Shown here piece by piece: positions 17,537-26,329 of a stretch of DNA of 64,000 nt (the first letter of the stretch is position 1; every line of letters starts with the position of its first letter). The notes below the pieces were generated by a model. The model was not told where the DNA came from and ran no database searches. It saw only the letters and a program-made list of their open reading frames with translations. Where the stretch lies: positions 20,806 to 84,805 of the forward strand of contig DATGMB010000223.1 in NCBI GenBank assembly GCA_035293845.1. Direction: 5' to 3'. The DNA comes from DATGMB01 sp035293845. GTDB taxonomy: Bacteria > Acidobacteriota > Terriglobia > Bryobacterales > Bryobacteraceae. The translations under genes were made by a program, and so were the position numbers.

Positions 17537-18832
17537 ATGATGACGCGACGCGATTATCTCCAAGTCCTGGGCGCCGCCGCGGCCGCGGCCCCGTTCGCCC
17601 GATCCGCTGCGGCGGCCGGCACCGAAGAAGACCGGGCCCGGCGCATGCAATGGTGGCACCAGGCGCGCTTCGGCATGTTCATCCACTGGGGCCTTTACAG
17701 CGTGCTCGGGCGCCACGAATGGGTGATGGAAAACGAGGGCATCCCCGTCGCCGAATACGAGCAGCTCGCCAAACAGTTCAAGCCCAAGCCGAACGCTGCC
17801 CGGGAATGGGCGCGGCTGGCGCGCCAGGCCGGACAGAAGTACATGGTGATGACGACCAAGCATCACGAGGGCTTCTGCAATTTCGATACGAAGCTGACCG
17901 ACTATTGCGCGCCCAAGCAAGGCCCCGGCCGAGACCTGGTCCGCGAGTACGTTGAAGCCGCGCGCGCCGAAGGCCTCCGCGTGGGCTTTTACTATTCCCT
18001 GATGGACTGGCACCATCCCGATGGCGCGCGCTGCGCCACCGACGAGGCCGCCCGCCGCCGCTTCGTGGAATACACACACGGGCTGATCCGCGAGCTGATG
18101 ACCAACTACGGGAAGATCGACGTGCTGTGGTACGACGTCGCCTGGCCGCTCGATGCGAAGGGCTGGGAGTCGGAGAAGATGAACGAGATGGTGTTCAAAC
18201 TCCAGCCGGACATCATCGTGAATAACCGCAACAAGCTGGAAGGCGATTTCGCGACGCCCGAGCAGCGCATCCAGGCGGAAAAACGCGCTTGGGAATCCTG
18301 CATGACGATGAACGACAGTTGGGGCTACCAGCGCGCCGACGACAATTGGAAGACTCCCAAGACCATCGTGCGCAACCTCATCACCTGCGCGCACGATACC
18401 GGCAACTACCTGCTCAACATCGGCCCGAAGCCGGACGGCTCGGTACCCGAGGAATCCGTGCGCATCCTGACCGCGGTCGGCAAGTGGATGGACCGCAATG
18501 GCCAGGCCATCTACCAGACCGACCCTTGCCAGCCGCATCGCTCCAACTACGCCAGCTTCACGCGAACAGGCAACACGCTCTACATGCACGTGCACTTCTG
18601 GCCCGGCTCGACCGTGGCCCTGGCCGGATTGAGGAACCAGGTGAAGTCCGCGCGCCTGCTCGCTACAGGCAAAGAGGTCAAATTCGAGCAGGAGAAATTC
18701 CGCGTCCGCTTTACCGGGTTGCCGGAGCAGGCGCCGGACACTCCGGTCACGACGCTGGCAATCGAGTGCGACGGCGAGCCGCGCCAGGATACGGATTTCG
18801 TGCGGAAAGAGCGGCCGAGGCTGAAGGCGTAA
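17537..18832 (+). CDS. GH29 alpha-L-fucosidase, exported
   Basis: Retaining glycoside hydrolase that releases alpha-linked L-fucose from glycans. The N-terminus MMTRRDYLQVLGAAAAAAPFA is a Tat-like signal. Family motifs are WWHQARFGMFIHWGLYSVLGRHEW, TTKHHEGFCNFDTKLTDY and DVLWYDVAWP, where the Asp after Tyr fits the catalytic nucleophile. Later segments include NDSWGYQ and NYLLNIGPKPDG. A short beta domain closes the 431-residue protein. ATG 17537 is the first codon giving the signal; the frame is open further upstream without coding character. It sits between two toxin-antitoxin pairs and after the frameshifted hydrolase, with no transporter nearby. Confidence 0.93.
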   Translation: MMTRRDYLQVLGAAAAAAPFARSAAAAGTEEDRARRMQWWHQARFGMFIHWGLYSVLGRHEWVMENEGIPVAEYEQLAKQFKPKPNAAREWARLARQAGQKYMVMTTKHHEGFCNFDTKLTDYCAPKQGPGRDLVREYVEAARAEGLRVGFYYSLMDWHHPDGARCATDEAARRRFVEYTHGLIRELMTNYGKIDVLWYDVAWPLDAKGWESEKMNEMVFKLQPDIIVNNRNKLEGDFATPEQRIQAEKRAWESCMTMNDSWGYQRADDNWKTPKTIVRNLITCAHDTGNYLLNIGPKPDGSVPEESVRILTAVGKWMDRNGQAIYQTDPCQPHRSNYASFTRTGNTLYMHVHFWPGSTVALAGLRNQVKSARLLATGKEVKFEQEKFRVRFTGLPEQAPDTPVTTLAIECDGEPRQDTDFVRKERPRLKA

Positions 18833-18872
18833 GCCGCCGCACGCACCGGGCCGAGCCGCTGGCGGCCAGTGG

Positions 18873-18878
18873 TATGGT
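18873..18878 (+). promoter_or_regulatory. -10 box of the second PIN-type toxin-antitoxin pair
   Basis: TATGGT ends 7 nt before ATG 18886 and covers the upstream ATG at 18874, which supports 18886 as the start. The same TATGGT at the same distance precedes the unrelated pair at 55090. Confidence 0.5.
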
Positions 18879-18885
18879 GGATGGT

Positions 18886-19152
18886 ATGGCGACCATCAAG
18901 ATCACCATCACCCTGCCGGAGCATCAGCTTGAAGAGATCCGGAAACGCGTCGCGGCGGAAGACTCCCCGAGCATCTCCGGTTTCATTCAGCAAGCTGTCC
19001 AGAAGTCCCTGGAGAACGCCGCGGCGTTTCGCTCCATGATCGCGGAAGGGCTGGATGCCACCGGTGGCCCGCCCAAGCCGCGGGAACGCGCGTGGGCCAG
19101 GAAGATGCTCTCGCCAGGAAAACGCCGGACCAAACCCCGGAAGGTTGCGTGA
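18886..19152 (+). CDS. antitoxin with ribbon-helix-helix-like N-terminus
   Basis: An 88-residue antitoxin for the PIN toxin that follows. The N-terminal ATIKITITLPEHQLEEIRKR and SISGFIQQAVQKSLEN stretches fit a strand-helix-helix (MetJ/Arc type) DNA-binding fold. The basic tail (KPRERAWARKMLSPGKRRTK) probably contacts the toxin. The stop overlaps the toxin GTG start (GTGA, 4 bp). ATG 18886 is preferred to 18874 because the latter falls in the -10 box. Confidence 0.8.
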   Translation: MATIKITITLPEHQLEEIRKRVAAEDSPSISGFIQQAVQKSLENAAAFRSMIAEGLDATGGPPKPRERAWARKMLSPGKRRTKPRKVA

Positions 19153-19526
19153 ACGGGATCGTTTTCGACGCCGGCGGCCTGATTGCGCTCGAGCGGAATG
19201 ATCGCCGGGTCCTTCTCACCCTCAATGCCGCGCTCGAAGAAGATGCTCGCATCCTGGTTCCCGCCACGGCTCTCGCGCAGGTCATCCGGAACCCGGCCAG
19301 GCAGGTACGCGTTTGGCGTATGATCCAGTTCGATCAGACGGAGGTGGTCCCGTTGGACGGTTCTCATGCACAGGCCGTCGGAGCGATGCTCGCACAGACT
19401 GGCACTTCGGACATCGCCGATGCGCACGTCGTTATCTGCGCTCAGGTCGGGCGATATGCGGTGATTACCAGCGACCCACTCGATCTGAGACGGCTGGATC
19501 CGAAGCTCCGTGTGATAGCCGTGTGA
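19149..19526 (+). CDS. PIN-domain toxin
   Basis: A 125-residue PIN-type ribonuclease. Metal-site residues are seen in NGIVFDAGGLIALERND, DIADAHVV and ITSDPLDLRRL, in the order expected for the fold. The N-terminus reads FDAGGL in place of the common LDTN form, a subgroup frequent in actinobacterial and acidobacterial genomes. GTG 19149 overlaps the antitoxin gene by 4 bp. The gene is convergent with topA, only 25 bp away. Confidence 0.85.
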   Translation: MNGIVFDAGGLIALERNDRRVLLTLNAALEEDARILVPATALAQVIRNPARQVRVWRMIQFDQTEVVPLDGSHAQAVGAMLAQTGTSDIADAHVVICAQVGRYAVITSDPLDLRRLDPKLRVIAV

Positions 19527-19551
19527 ACGGAAGGGGATCTCGCGCCGCCCC

Positions 19552-21975
19552 TTATGCGCTCACCGGCTGCGGCGCCGGCTGCTTGTGTTTGCATTCGTTG
19601 TTCGGGCACTGCCACACCGGACCGGCCTTGAGCCACTTCTCGATCATGTACGGGCTGCCGCACTCCGGGCACTTCTCGGCGATCGGCTTGCCCCAGGCGA
19701 CGAAATTGCATTCGGGCCAGCGGTTGCAGCCGTAAAACGTCTTGCCCTTGCGGGAACGGCGCTCCACCACTTCGCCCTCAGAGCACTCCGGGCACTTCAC
19801 CCCGATGGTCTTCTGCTTGACGAACTTGCAGGTAGGATAATTGCTGCACGCGGTGAACTCGCCGAAGCGGCCGCTCTTGAGCACCAAGTTGCTGCCGCAC
19901 TGCGGGCACTTCTCGTCGAGCGGCACGTCGGCCTTCTTCTGCTGTCCGCCGATGGGCTTGGTCGTTTTGCAATCGGGATAGCCGGTGCAGGCGTAGAACG
20001 TCCCGAAGCGCCCCTTCTTGAGGACCATCGGACGGCCGCAGTTCTCGCAGTATTCCTCATCGCCCTGCTCGGATAAATCGACCTTATCGACATCCGGCAG
20101 ATCGACGGTAAGCTCGCGCGTGTAGGTGCAGTCGGGGTAGCCGGTGCAGGCGATGAAACTGCCGTGCCGGCCCCACTTGATCACCAGCGGTTTGCCGCAC
20201 TTCTCGCACGTCAAGTCGGTGGGCTTCTCCATCCGCTTGATGTCGGTCATGTGCTCTTCGGCGTGCTTCAGATCCTTATCGAAGCGGTCGTAGAACTCCG
20301 ACATGGCGGCGCGCCAGTCGACCTTGCCCTCTTCAATATCGTCGAGGTCCTGCTCCATGCGAGCCGTGTAGTGGACGTCGAAAATATCATCGAAGCTTTC
20401 GAGCAGCAGGTCGGTGACCACCATGCCGAGCTCGGTCGGGATAAAGCGGCCGCCTTCCTTGCTGACGTACTCGCGCTCCTGAATCGTCGAGAGAATCGAC
20501 GCGTACGTCGACGGCCGGCCGACGCCATCGGCTTCAAGCCGCTTCACCAGCGTCGCTTCGTTGTACCGCGGAGGCGGCTCGGTGAAATGCTGCTCCGGAC
20601 GCAGCTCTTTGAGACGCAGCACCTCGCCTTCGGCCACGGCCGGCAGCCTGTGCTTCATCTCCTCGTCGTCTTCGTCGGGCTGGTCTTTGCCTTCCTGATA
20701 AACCTTGAGGAAGCCCTCGAATTTGAGCACGCTGCCGGTCGCGCGGAAGAGATAATCCACGCCGTTTTTACCTTTCGCGCTCACGTCGATGGTCGTCTGG
20801 TCGTACACCGCCGGCACCATCTGGCACGCCACGAAGCGGTTCCAGATCAGCCGGTACAGCTTCATCTCGTCTTCGGCCAGGTACTTGGCGACCACTTCCG
20901 GAGTGAACGCCATGGAAGTCGGGCGGATGGCTTCGTGCGCGTCCTGCGCTTCCTTCTTGGACTTGTAAACGTTGGCCGTTTCCGGCAGGAACTCCTTGCC
21001 GTAGCGCTCAGCGATGAAATCCCGCACGTCGCGGATGGCATCCTCGGAAATGCGCGTCGAATCGGTGCGCATGTACGTGATCAGGCCGACGGCGCCTTCC
21101 TTGCCGATCTCGACGCCCTCATACAGCCGCTGCGCGAGCATCATCGTGCGCTTTACGCTGAAGCGCAGCTTGCGCGAGGATTCCTGCTGCAGGGTCGAAG
21201 TGATGAACGGCGCCACCGGGTTGCGCCGCTTCTCGCGCCGCCCCACGGATTTCACGACGTAGTCCACGCCTTCGAGCGCGGCCAGAACTTCATCCGAGGC
21301 CTGCTGATTCGCGATCTCCGCCGGCTGGTCGTTGATGCGCGCCAAACGCGCGGTGAGCAGCGGCGGCTTTTTCGCGTGCAGATCGGCGTCGAGCGTCCAG
21401 TATTCCTTGGGAACGAAGGCGCGGATTTCGCGCTCGCGCTCGACGATCAGCCGAAGCGCCACGGTCTGCACGCGCCCCGCCGAAAGCCCGCGCCGCACCT
21501 TATCCCACAGCAGCGGCGAGATCTTGTAGCCGACCAGACGATCGAGCACGCGGCGCGCCTGCTGTGCATCGACCAGATGTACGTCCACCTGGCCCGGCTT
21601 CTCGAATGCCTTCTCGATGGCGCGCTTGGTGATCTCGTTGAACATCACGCGGTAGATCCGCGGACCGTTTTTGCCGTTGCTGAGCTCTTCCTGCAGGTGA
21701 TAGCAGATGGCTTCGCCTTCGCGGTCCGGGTCGGCCGCCAGGTACACGTCCTGCACCTTCTTGGCGGTCTGCTTCAACTCCGCGATCAATTTCTTCTTGC
21801 CTTCGATGACCTCGTAGCGCGGCTCGAAGCCCTTCTCGATATCGACCGCGAGGTCCCGCTTGGGGAGATCTTTGATGTGTCCGAGCGAAGCTTTAACAAT
21901 GTACTGCTTGCCCAGGTACTTATTGATGGTCTTCGCCTTTGCGGGCGACTCCACGATTACCAGAGCCTTTGCCAT
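19552..21975 (-). CDS. topA: DNA topoisomerase I
   Basis: Type IA topoisomerase that relaxes negatively supercoiled DNA through a 5'-phosphotyrosine link. The TOPRIM domain starts ALVIVESPAKAKTINKYLG and holds AADPDREGEAIC; the active-site Tyr lies in GLITYMRTDSTRIS. The core ends near residue 590. Five C-terminal zinc-ribbon repeats of the CPxCG...GCxxYPxC type follow (for example CEKCGKPLV with ACTGYPDC). The total of 807 residues is normal. The 40-nt leader upstream of ATG 21975 shows no strong ribosome site. The neighbouring upstream gene on the same strand is dprA, a common topA-dprA arrangement in bacteria, here in the order dprA then topA. Confidence 0.97.
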   Translation of the reverse strand: MAKALVIVESPAKAKTINKYLGKQYIVKASLGHIKDLPKRDLAVDIEKGFEPRYEVIEGKKKLIAELKQTAKKVQDVYLAADPDREGEAICYHLQEELSNGKNGPRIYRVMFNEITKRAIEKAFEKPGQVDVHLVDAQQARRVLDRLVGYKISPLLWDKVRRGLSAGRVQTVALRLIVEREREIRAFVPKEYWTLDADLHAKKPPLLTARLARINDQPAEIANQQASDEVLAALEGVDYVVKSVGRREKRRNPVAPFITSTLQQESSRKLRFSVKRTMMLAQRLYEGVEIGKEGAVGLITYMRTDSTRISEDAIRDVRDFIAERYGKEFLPETANVYKSKKEAQDAHEAIRPTSMAFTPEVVAKYLAEDEMKLYRLIWNRFVACQMVPAVYDQTTIDVSAKGKNGVDYLFRATGSVLKFEGFLKVYQEGKDQPDEDDEEMKHRLPAVAEGEVLRLKELRPEQHFTEPPPRYNEATLVKRLEADGVGRPSTYASILSTIQEREYVSKEGGRFIPTELGMVVTDLLLESFDDIFDVHYTARMEQDLDDIEEGKVDWRAAMSEFYDRFDKDLKHAEEHMTDIKRMEKPTDLTCEKCGKPLVIKWGRHGSFIACTGYPDCTYTRELTVDLPDVDKVDLSEQGDEEYCENCGRPMVLKKGRFGTFYACTGYPDCKTTKPIGGQQKKADVPLDEKCPQCGSNLVLKSGRFGEFTACSNYPTCKFVKQKTIGVKCPECSEGEVVERRSRKGKTFYGCNRWPECNFVAWGKPIAEKCPECGSPYMIEKWLKAGPVWQCPNNECKHKQPAPQPVSA

Positions 21976-22047
21976 ATTGAGACTTTCAGAATTGCGGCGG
22001 GCCGGACTGCCAGACCCTCTGTATTGATTCCCGTTTCCGCAGTGACG

Positions 22048-23226
22048 TTACCACACTTTAACAAAGTTCTTGCCGGGGAGTTGTTTGACGAGTCCCAGCA
22101 TTTCCAGCTCGAAGAGCGCTGCAATGAGCTCGGAGGCCGAGATATCTTGCAGCTTTTCAAGCAGATCGTCCAGGTGTATGGCAGCGTCCACAGGGACCGC
22201 CGCCAGCGCCCGGCGTGCGGCATCGTCCAGTTGCGGGGCCGTTTGCCCCGTTAATAAAGATGCCTGGGCGGGCGTTTCGGATGCGGCTTCCGCGCCGAGC
22301 AGCCGCGACCGCGTCTTTTCAATTAGTTGGCGGCGCGCCTCCGCGGGTAGTTCGGCAACCACATCGTTCCAGTCCTGCACGATCTTCGCGCCCTGTTTGA
22401 TCAGCAGATTCGGCCCCCAGCTCTGCTTGGATGTGATATTTCCAGGCACCGCGAACACCTCGCGCCCCTGATCCATCGCCAGCTTCGCCGTGATCGCCGA
22501 GCCGCTGTACTGCGCGCCCTCCACCACCAGCACGCCGGCGCTGATCCCGCTGATGATCCGGTTGCGCACCGGAAAATTCTGCGGGAAAGCGGTCGATCCC
22601 ATGGGAAATTCCGAGACGATCAGCCCTTTTTCCGCGATTTCGGCATACAGTTTGCGATTCTCCTGTGGATACACCACATCCACACCGCAGCCAAGCACCG
22701 CGACCGTATCGCCGCCCGCCGCGAGGCATCCTTTGTGCGCGGCCGAATCGATCCCGCGCGCCAGACCGCTCGCGATCGTCAGACCGGCGTGCGCCAGATC
22801 CGCGGACAACCGCTCCGCCACGGCGATGCCGTAGGGCGTCGGGCGTCGCGTTCCGACGACGCCCACCGCAAGGGTGTGGAGCAGTTCGATCCGGCCGCGC
22901 GCGAACAGCACAATCGGTGGATCGAAGATCTCGCGCAGCGGCTCCGGATAGCGCGGATCCCCGATGGTGACCAGCTCCGCCCCGCACTCCAGCATCTTTT
23001 GCTGCTGCGCCACCGCGTCTTCGAACGTGCACCCGCTCACGATGGACTGCGCCACCGCCCCGCTCACACCCGCGCCCTCGAGCTCGGTGCGGCTGGCGCG
23101 GAAGATCGCCTGTGGCGTGCGGAAGCGGTCGAGCAGCTTGCCCGAATTGCGCGTTCCCAGGCCTGGGATGAGTTTGAGGGCCAGCCAGTGAAGTTCCTCT
23201 TCCCGGCTGAGGACGGCAGCTTGCAT
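22048..23226 (-). CDS. dprA: DNA-processing protein DprA
   Basis: Loads RecA onto incoming single-stranded DNA during natural transformation. The N-terminal SAM/HhH-like region is followed by the Rossmann-fold DprA core with VGTRRPTPYG, SGLARGIDSAAHKG, AVLGCGVDVVYP and GREVFAVPGNITSKQS. A C-terminal winged-helix domain (HLDDLLEKL to LGLVKQLPG) completes 392 residues. The gene reads towards topA with a 72-bp gap. A TGTTAGGGT extended -10 box lies 11 nt before the ATG. Comparative interest is limited because most bacteria keep dprA. Confidence 0.96.
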   Translation of the reverse strand: MQAAVLSREEELHWLALKLIPGLGTRNSGKLLDRFRTPQAIFRASRTELEGAGVSGAVAQSIVSGCTFEDAVAQQQKMLECGAELVTIGDPRYPEPLREIFDPPIVLFARGRIELLHTLAVGVVGTRRPTPYGIAVAERLSADLAHAGLTIASGLARGIDSAAHKGCLAAGGDTVAVLGCGVDVVYPQENRKLYAEIAEKGLIVSEFPMGSTAFPQNFPVRNRIISGISAGVLVVEGAQYSGSAITAKLAMDQGREVFAVPGNITSKQSWGPNLLIKQGAKIVQDWNDVVAELPAEARRQLIEKTRSRLLGAEAASETPAQASLLTGQTAPQLDDAARRALAAVPVDAAIHLDDLLEKLQDISASELIAALFELEMLGLVKQLPGKNFVKVW

Positions 23227-23237
23227 CGAACGTCTTC

Positions 23238-23246
23238 ACCCTAACA
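23238..23246 (-). promoter_or_regulatory. extended -10 box of dprA
   Basis: On the minus strand TGTTAGGGT ends 11 nt before ATG 23226, which predicts a leader of a few nucleotides. Confidence 0.45.
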
Positions 23247-23284
23247 GGCGAGGGGCCGAAAACGCAAGTGGCGGAACTTTGAGC

Positions 23285-23290
23285 TAACAT
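23285..23290 (+). promoter_or_regulatory. -10 box of the TIM-barrel gene at 23299
   Basis: TAACAT ends 8 nt before ATG 23299. The position predicts a leaderless or 1-nt leader mRNA. Confidence 0.4.
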
Positions 23291-23298
23291 GAATCCGC

Positions 23299-24150
23299 AT
23301 GAGCACACGCGATCTCTCCCGCCGGAGTTTCCTGGCGCTAACGGCCGCCGCGCCGCTGGCGACCGAGGTGGCAAGGGCAGCGCCGGAACAGATTCCCGTC
23401 GGCCTGGAGCTCTATTCCGTTCGTGACGAACTCGCCAAAGATTTAAATGGAACCGTCACGCGCGTGGCCAGGATGGGGTATCAGGTGGTCGAGTTCTACG
23501 CGCCATATTTCAGTTGGACGGCGCAGCAGGCGAAGGACGTGCGCAAGCTGCTCGACGACCTCGGCATCCGCTGCAACTCGACGCATAACGGGCCGCAGTC
23601 TTTCAAGGGCGACGGCATCGCGAAGGCCATCGAGCTGAACCAGATCCTCGGCGCGAAATATATCGTAATGGCGAGCGCCGGGCGCGTCAGCGGAATCGAT
23701 GGCTGGCGCGAGGTTGCGGAGACGCTCACCGCCGCCTCCGAAAAATTTCGCGGCGCCGGGCTGCACGGCGGCTATCACAACCACCAGTTGGAGTTCACAT
23801 CGATCGATGGCAAGCGGCCCATCGAGATCCTCGCCGCCGGCACGCCGAAGGATTTCATGCTACAGCTCGATGTCGGCACCTGTGTGGAGGTGGGCTCCGA
23901 TCCGGTCGCCTGGATCAAACAGAACCCCGGCCGCATCCGGTCTCTGCATCTCAAAGAGTGGGGTCCCGGACCGGATAAGGGCTACAAGTGCCTGTTCGGC
24001 GAGGGCGTCGCGCCCTGGAAAGAGATCTTCGCCGCGGCTGAATCGGTGGGCGGCGTGGAGTATTACCTGATCGAGCAGGAAGGCAGCCGGTTCCCGCCCT
24101 TCGAGACGGCGGAGAAGTGCCTGGCGGCGTACAAACGGATTCACGGCTGA
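23299..24150 (+). CDS. Tat-exported sugar phosphate isomerase/epimerase (TIM barrel)
   Basis: Xylose-isomerase-like TIM-barrel protein, probably periplasmic. The signal STRDLSRRSFLALTAAAPL carries the twin-arginine SRRSFL core and ends at ARAAPEQ. The barrel starts with GLELYSVRDEL and contains GYHNHQLEF, LDVGTCVEVG, SLHLKEWG and the terminal YYLIEQEG, the usual metal-ligand places (Glu, Asp, His, Glu). The substrate is unknown; relatives are often annotated as inosose or hydroxypyruvate-type isomerases. It is convergent with egtD at a 4-bp gap and so probably a single-gene unit. Confidence 0.88.
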   Translation: MSTRDLSRRSFLALTAAAPLATEVARAAPEQIPVGLELYSVRDELAKDLNGTVTRVARMGYQVVEFYAPYFSWTAQQAKDVRKLLDDLGIRCNSTHNGPQSFKGDGIAKAIELNQILGAKYIVMASAGRVSGIDGWREVAETLTAASEKFRGAGLHGGYHNHQLEFTSIDGKRPIEILAAGTPKDFMLQLDVGTCVEVGSDPVAWIKQNPGRIRSLHLKEWGPGPDKGYKCLFGEGVAPWKEIFAAAESVGGVEYYLIEQEGSRFPPFETAEKCLAAYKRIHG

Positions 24151-24154
24151 ATTT

Positions 24155-25105
24155 TTACACCGCCACCAGCAGACTTTCCGCGAACGGCCACTCTTCGTCG
24201 ACCCACTGCGCCTCCACGCGGAAGCCCGACGCGCGCGCCATCCTGCACAACTGGTCCGGCAGGAACTTGTGGCAGACCTCCGTGCAGATGGTCTCGCCGC
24301 TCGCGAAATCCACCGTGAGGCCGGCGCGCCGCACCCGCACGGTCTGGCGCCTGCGCGACCGCAGGTGCATTTCGATGCGCTGCGCTCCGGCGTTATAGCG
24401 CGCCACGTGCTCGAAGCGGCGCAGGTGGAAGTCTCCGTCGAGCTCGCGGTTGATACGCGCCAGCAGATTGCGGTTGAAGGCTGCGGTGACGCCGGCCGCG
24501 TCGTCATAGGCGGCGATCATCCGCTCCTCGGATTTGACCAGGTCCGTTCCCAGCAGCAGCGCATCGCCGGGCTCGATCGCGCGCCGCACCGCGCCCAGGA
24601 ATTCGATCGCCGCCTCCGGCTCGAAATTGCCGATGGTGCTGCCGAGAAACAGCGCCAGCAGAGTCTGGCCGGGCGCGCGGCGCGCCGCCGCGCAGCGCAG
24701 ACCGTCCAGATAGCTCGTTTCGAGCGGCGTTACCTCCGCGACCGCCGCCAGCTCCTGCGCGCATTGCGCCAGAGCGCGGCGCGAAAGGTCGATCGGATAA
24801 TAGGACACCATCCGCCGCCGCCCGAGCCGCTCCAGGATGGGCCGCGTCTTTGCCCCGCTGCCGCTGCCCAGTTCCGCCGTCACCACATCCGGCGGCAGCA
24901 GATCCGCCAGATCCCCGGCGTGCGCGGTCAAAATGCGGGCATCGGCGCGCGTCAGGCCGTATTCGGGCAGGCACGTGATGGCCTCGAACAGCGCCGAGCC
25001 GACCTCGTCATAGAAATAGCGGCACGGAAGCGTCTTCTGCCCGCCGCGCGTCAGCCCGGCACGCACCTCGGCCGCAAATTCGGCATCGAACGCGAGCGCG
25101 GCCAT
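24155..25105 (-). CDS. egtD: L-histidine N(alpha)-methyltransferase
   Basis: Makes hercynine (trimethylhistidine) from histidine and three SAM, the first step of ergothioneine synthesis. The 316-residue protein shows the EgtD pattern: PCRYFYDEVGSALFEAIT with PEYGLTRAD at the N-terminus, SAM-binding ELGSGSGAKTRPIL, YYPIDLSRRAL, ALFLGSTIGNFEP and the C-terminal ETICTEVCHKF. ATG 25105 shares one base with the egtB stop (TGATG), so the two genes are translationally coupled. The frame is open further upstream only as a shadow of egtB. Confidence 0.94.
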   Translation of the reverse strand: MAALAFDAEFAAEVRAGLTRGGQKTLPCRYFYDEVGSALFEAITCLPEYGLTRADARILTAHAGDLADLLPPDVVTAELGSGSGAKTRPILERLGRRRMVSYYPIDLSRRALAQCAQELAAVAEVTPLETSYLDGLRCAAARRAPGQTLLALFLGSTIGNFEPEAAIEFLGAVRRAIEPGDALLLGTDLVKSEERMIAAYDDAAGVTAAFNRNLLARINRELDGDFHLRRFEHVARYNAGAQRIEMHLRSRRRQTVRVRRAGLTVDFASGETICTEVCHKFLPDQLCRMARASGFRVEAQWVDEEWPFAESLLVAV

Positions 25106-26253
25106 CAATCCGTCACCAGCCGGAAGGTCGCGTAAATGTACGGGTACGACGGCCGGAACCAGTTCCGGAAGGAGGGCCGGAGCAGACAGCGCGCCGTCCG
25201 CGGCGAGCCGCCCTTCAGCACGTAGTGCTGGCCGTCGAAAAACGGCTCGGAATAATTGGGATAGAACGGAAACGGTTGAAATCCGGGGAACGGCGCGAAC
25301 GGCGTCGCGGTCCATTCCCAACCGTTGCCGATCATCTGGCTCGGGCCGCCCTCGCCCTCGTACACCGGAATCGGGTCCCATCCGCGGAAATCCGCGTTCG
25401 CCGACGGCCGCGAGGCGCACGCCGCCCGCTGCCATTCCGCCTCACTCGGCAGGCGCATGCCGCGCCAGCGCGCGAACGCCGTGGCCTCATCGTATGTCAC
25501 ATAGACTGGCCAATCGAGCGGCAATCGTATCTCCTCCCACATGCCGCGCCAGAACCATTCGCCGCCGCGCGACGCCCAGAAGAACGGCGGCGCGGCGCCC
25601 TCGCGGACGAATTCGAGATACTCGCGGTTGGTCACCTTATACGGCGCGATGGCGAATTCTCCAACCTCCACGAACATCTCCGGAAACTCGTTGTCCCAGC
25701 CGAAGCCCTCGCCGGGCGCGCGGCCGAGGCGCGCGGTTCCCGCGGGAATGCGCAGCATGGCATCGCTACCGCGCGGGGGCGGGGTCTCCGCGGCTGCAGC
25801 AGCCCGCGGGCCTGCGCCACCGGGAGTCTTCTTTCCGTAATCCAACTGATGCAGGATGTATGCAAAGGTTTCGGCGTGCATCAACCGGTGTTCGAGCGCC
25901 ACGTGCCGGAGTTGCTCCGGGACCGCCGGCAGCAGCCGGTCGATCTCCTCCCGCACGCGCCGGCGGTAGCTCTCCACTTCCTCGACGCGCGGCCAGTCCG
26001 CCGGGCTATCGGCCGGCAACTGGCCGGGCGCCGGATCGATGCCGAAAGCGAAGAGGCGATCGAAGGATTCGTGAAATGCCGGCCGTCCCAACGCGTATCT
26101 GCCGATCAGGTTCCAGTCGAACGCCTCCAGGTGCCCGAGGTAGAAGATCAAGCGGTGCCGCTCCGGTATCGGACGCTCGTAGAGCGCTTCCGGCCGCACC
26201 AGCCGGAACAACGCGTCGGTCGCCCGGCGCGCCGCGTCGAGGCTCAGCATCAT
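25105..26253 (-). CDS. egtB: EgtB-type hercynine sulfoxide synthase
   Basis: Non-haem iron enzyme that joins hercynine to a thiol donor and O2 to form the sulfoxide intermediate of ergothioneine. An N-terminal DinB-like domain carries the iron ligands His41 (GHLEAFDW) and His122/His126 (EHRLMHAETF). The C-terminal FGE-sulfatase domain has the usual motifs (YKVTNREYLEF, RLPSEAEWQRAA, NGWEWTATPF, FRNWFRPSYPYIYATFRL). At 382 residues it is somewhat shorter than mycobacterial EgtB. ATG 26253 lies 8 nt after a TAGACT -10 box, so the frame upstream is not used. Whether the donor is gamma-glutamylcysteine or cysteine cannot be told. No egtA, egtC or egtE is present nearby. Confidence 0.9.
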   Translation of the reverse strand: MMLSLDAARRATDALFRLVRPEALYERPIPERHRLIFYLGHLEAFDWNLIGRYALGRPAFHESFDRLFAFGIDPAPGQLPADSPADWPRVEEVESYRRRVREEIDRLLPAVPEQLRHVALEHRLMHAETFAYILHQLDYGKKTPGGAGPRAAAAAETPPPRGSDAMLRIPAGTARLGRAPGEGFGWDNEFPEMFVEVGEFAIAPYKVTNREYLEFVREGAAPPFFWASRGGEWFWRGMWEEIRLPLDWPVYVTYDEATAFARWRGMRLPSEAEWQRAACASRPSANADFRGWDPIPVYEGEGGPSQMIGNGWEWTATPFAPFPGFQPFPFYPNYSEPFFDGQHYVLKGGSPRTARCLLRPSFRNWFRPSYPYIYATFRLVTD

Positions 26254-26261
26254 GCCCCTAC

Positions 26262-26267
26262 AGTCTA
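26262..26267 (-). promoter_or_regulatory. -10 box of the egtB-egtD operon
   Basis: On the minus strand TAGACT (in CGCTAGACTG) ends 8 nt before ATG 26253. The operon mRNA should be nearly leaderless. Confidence 0.45.
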
Positions 26268-26329
26268 GCGAAACCTCTATCGCAAAATGGTGAGCGCGGC
26301 TACAGATTTCCGTTAGCCATTCGCCGCAC

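Noticed and set aside
20164..22254. A 696-codon plus-strand open frame
   Set aside because: Antisense of topA, which is unmistakable on the minus strand.
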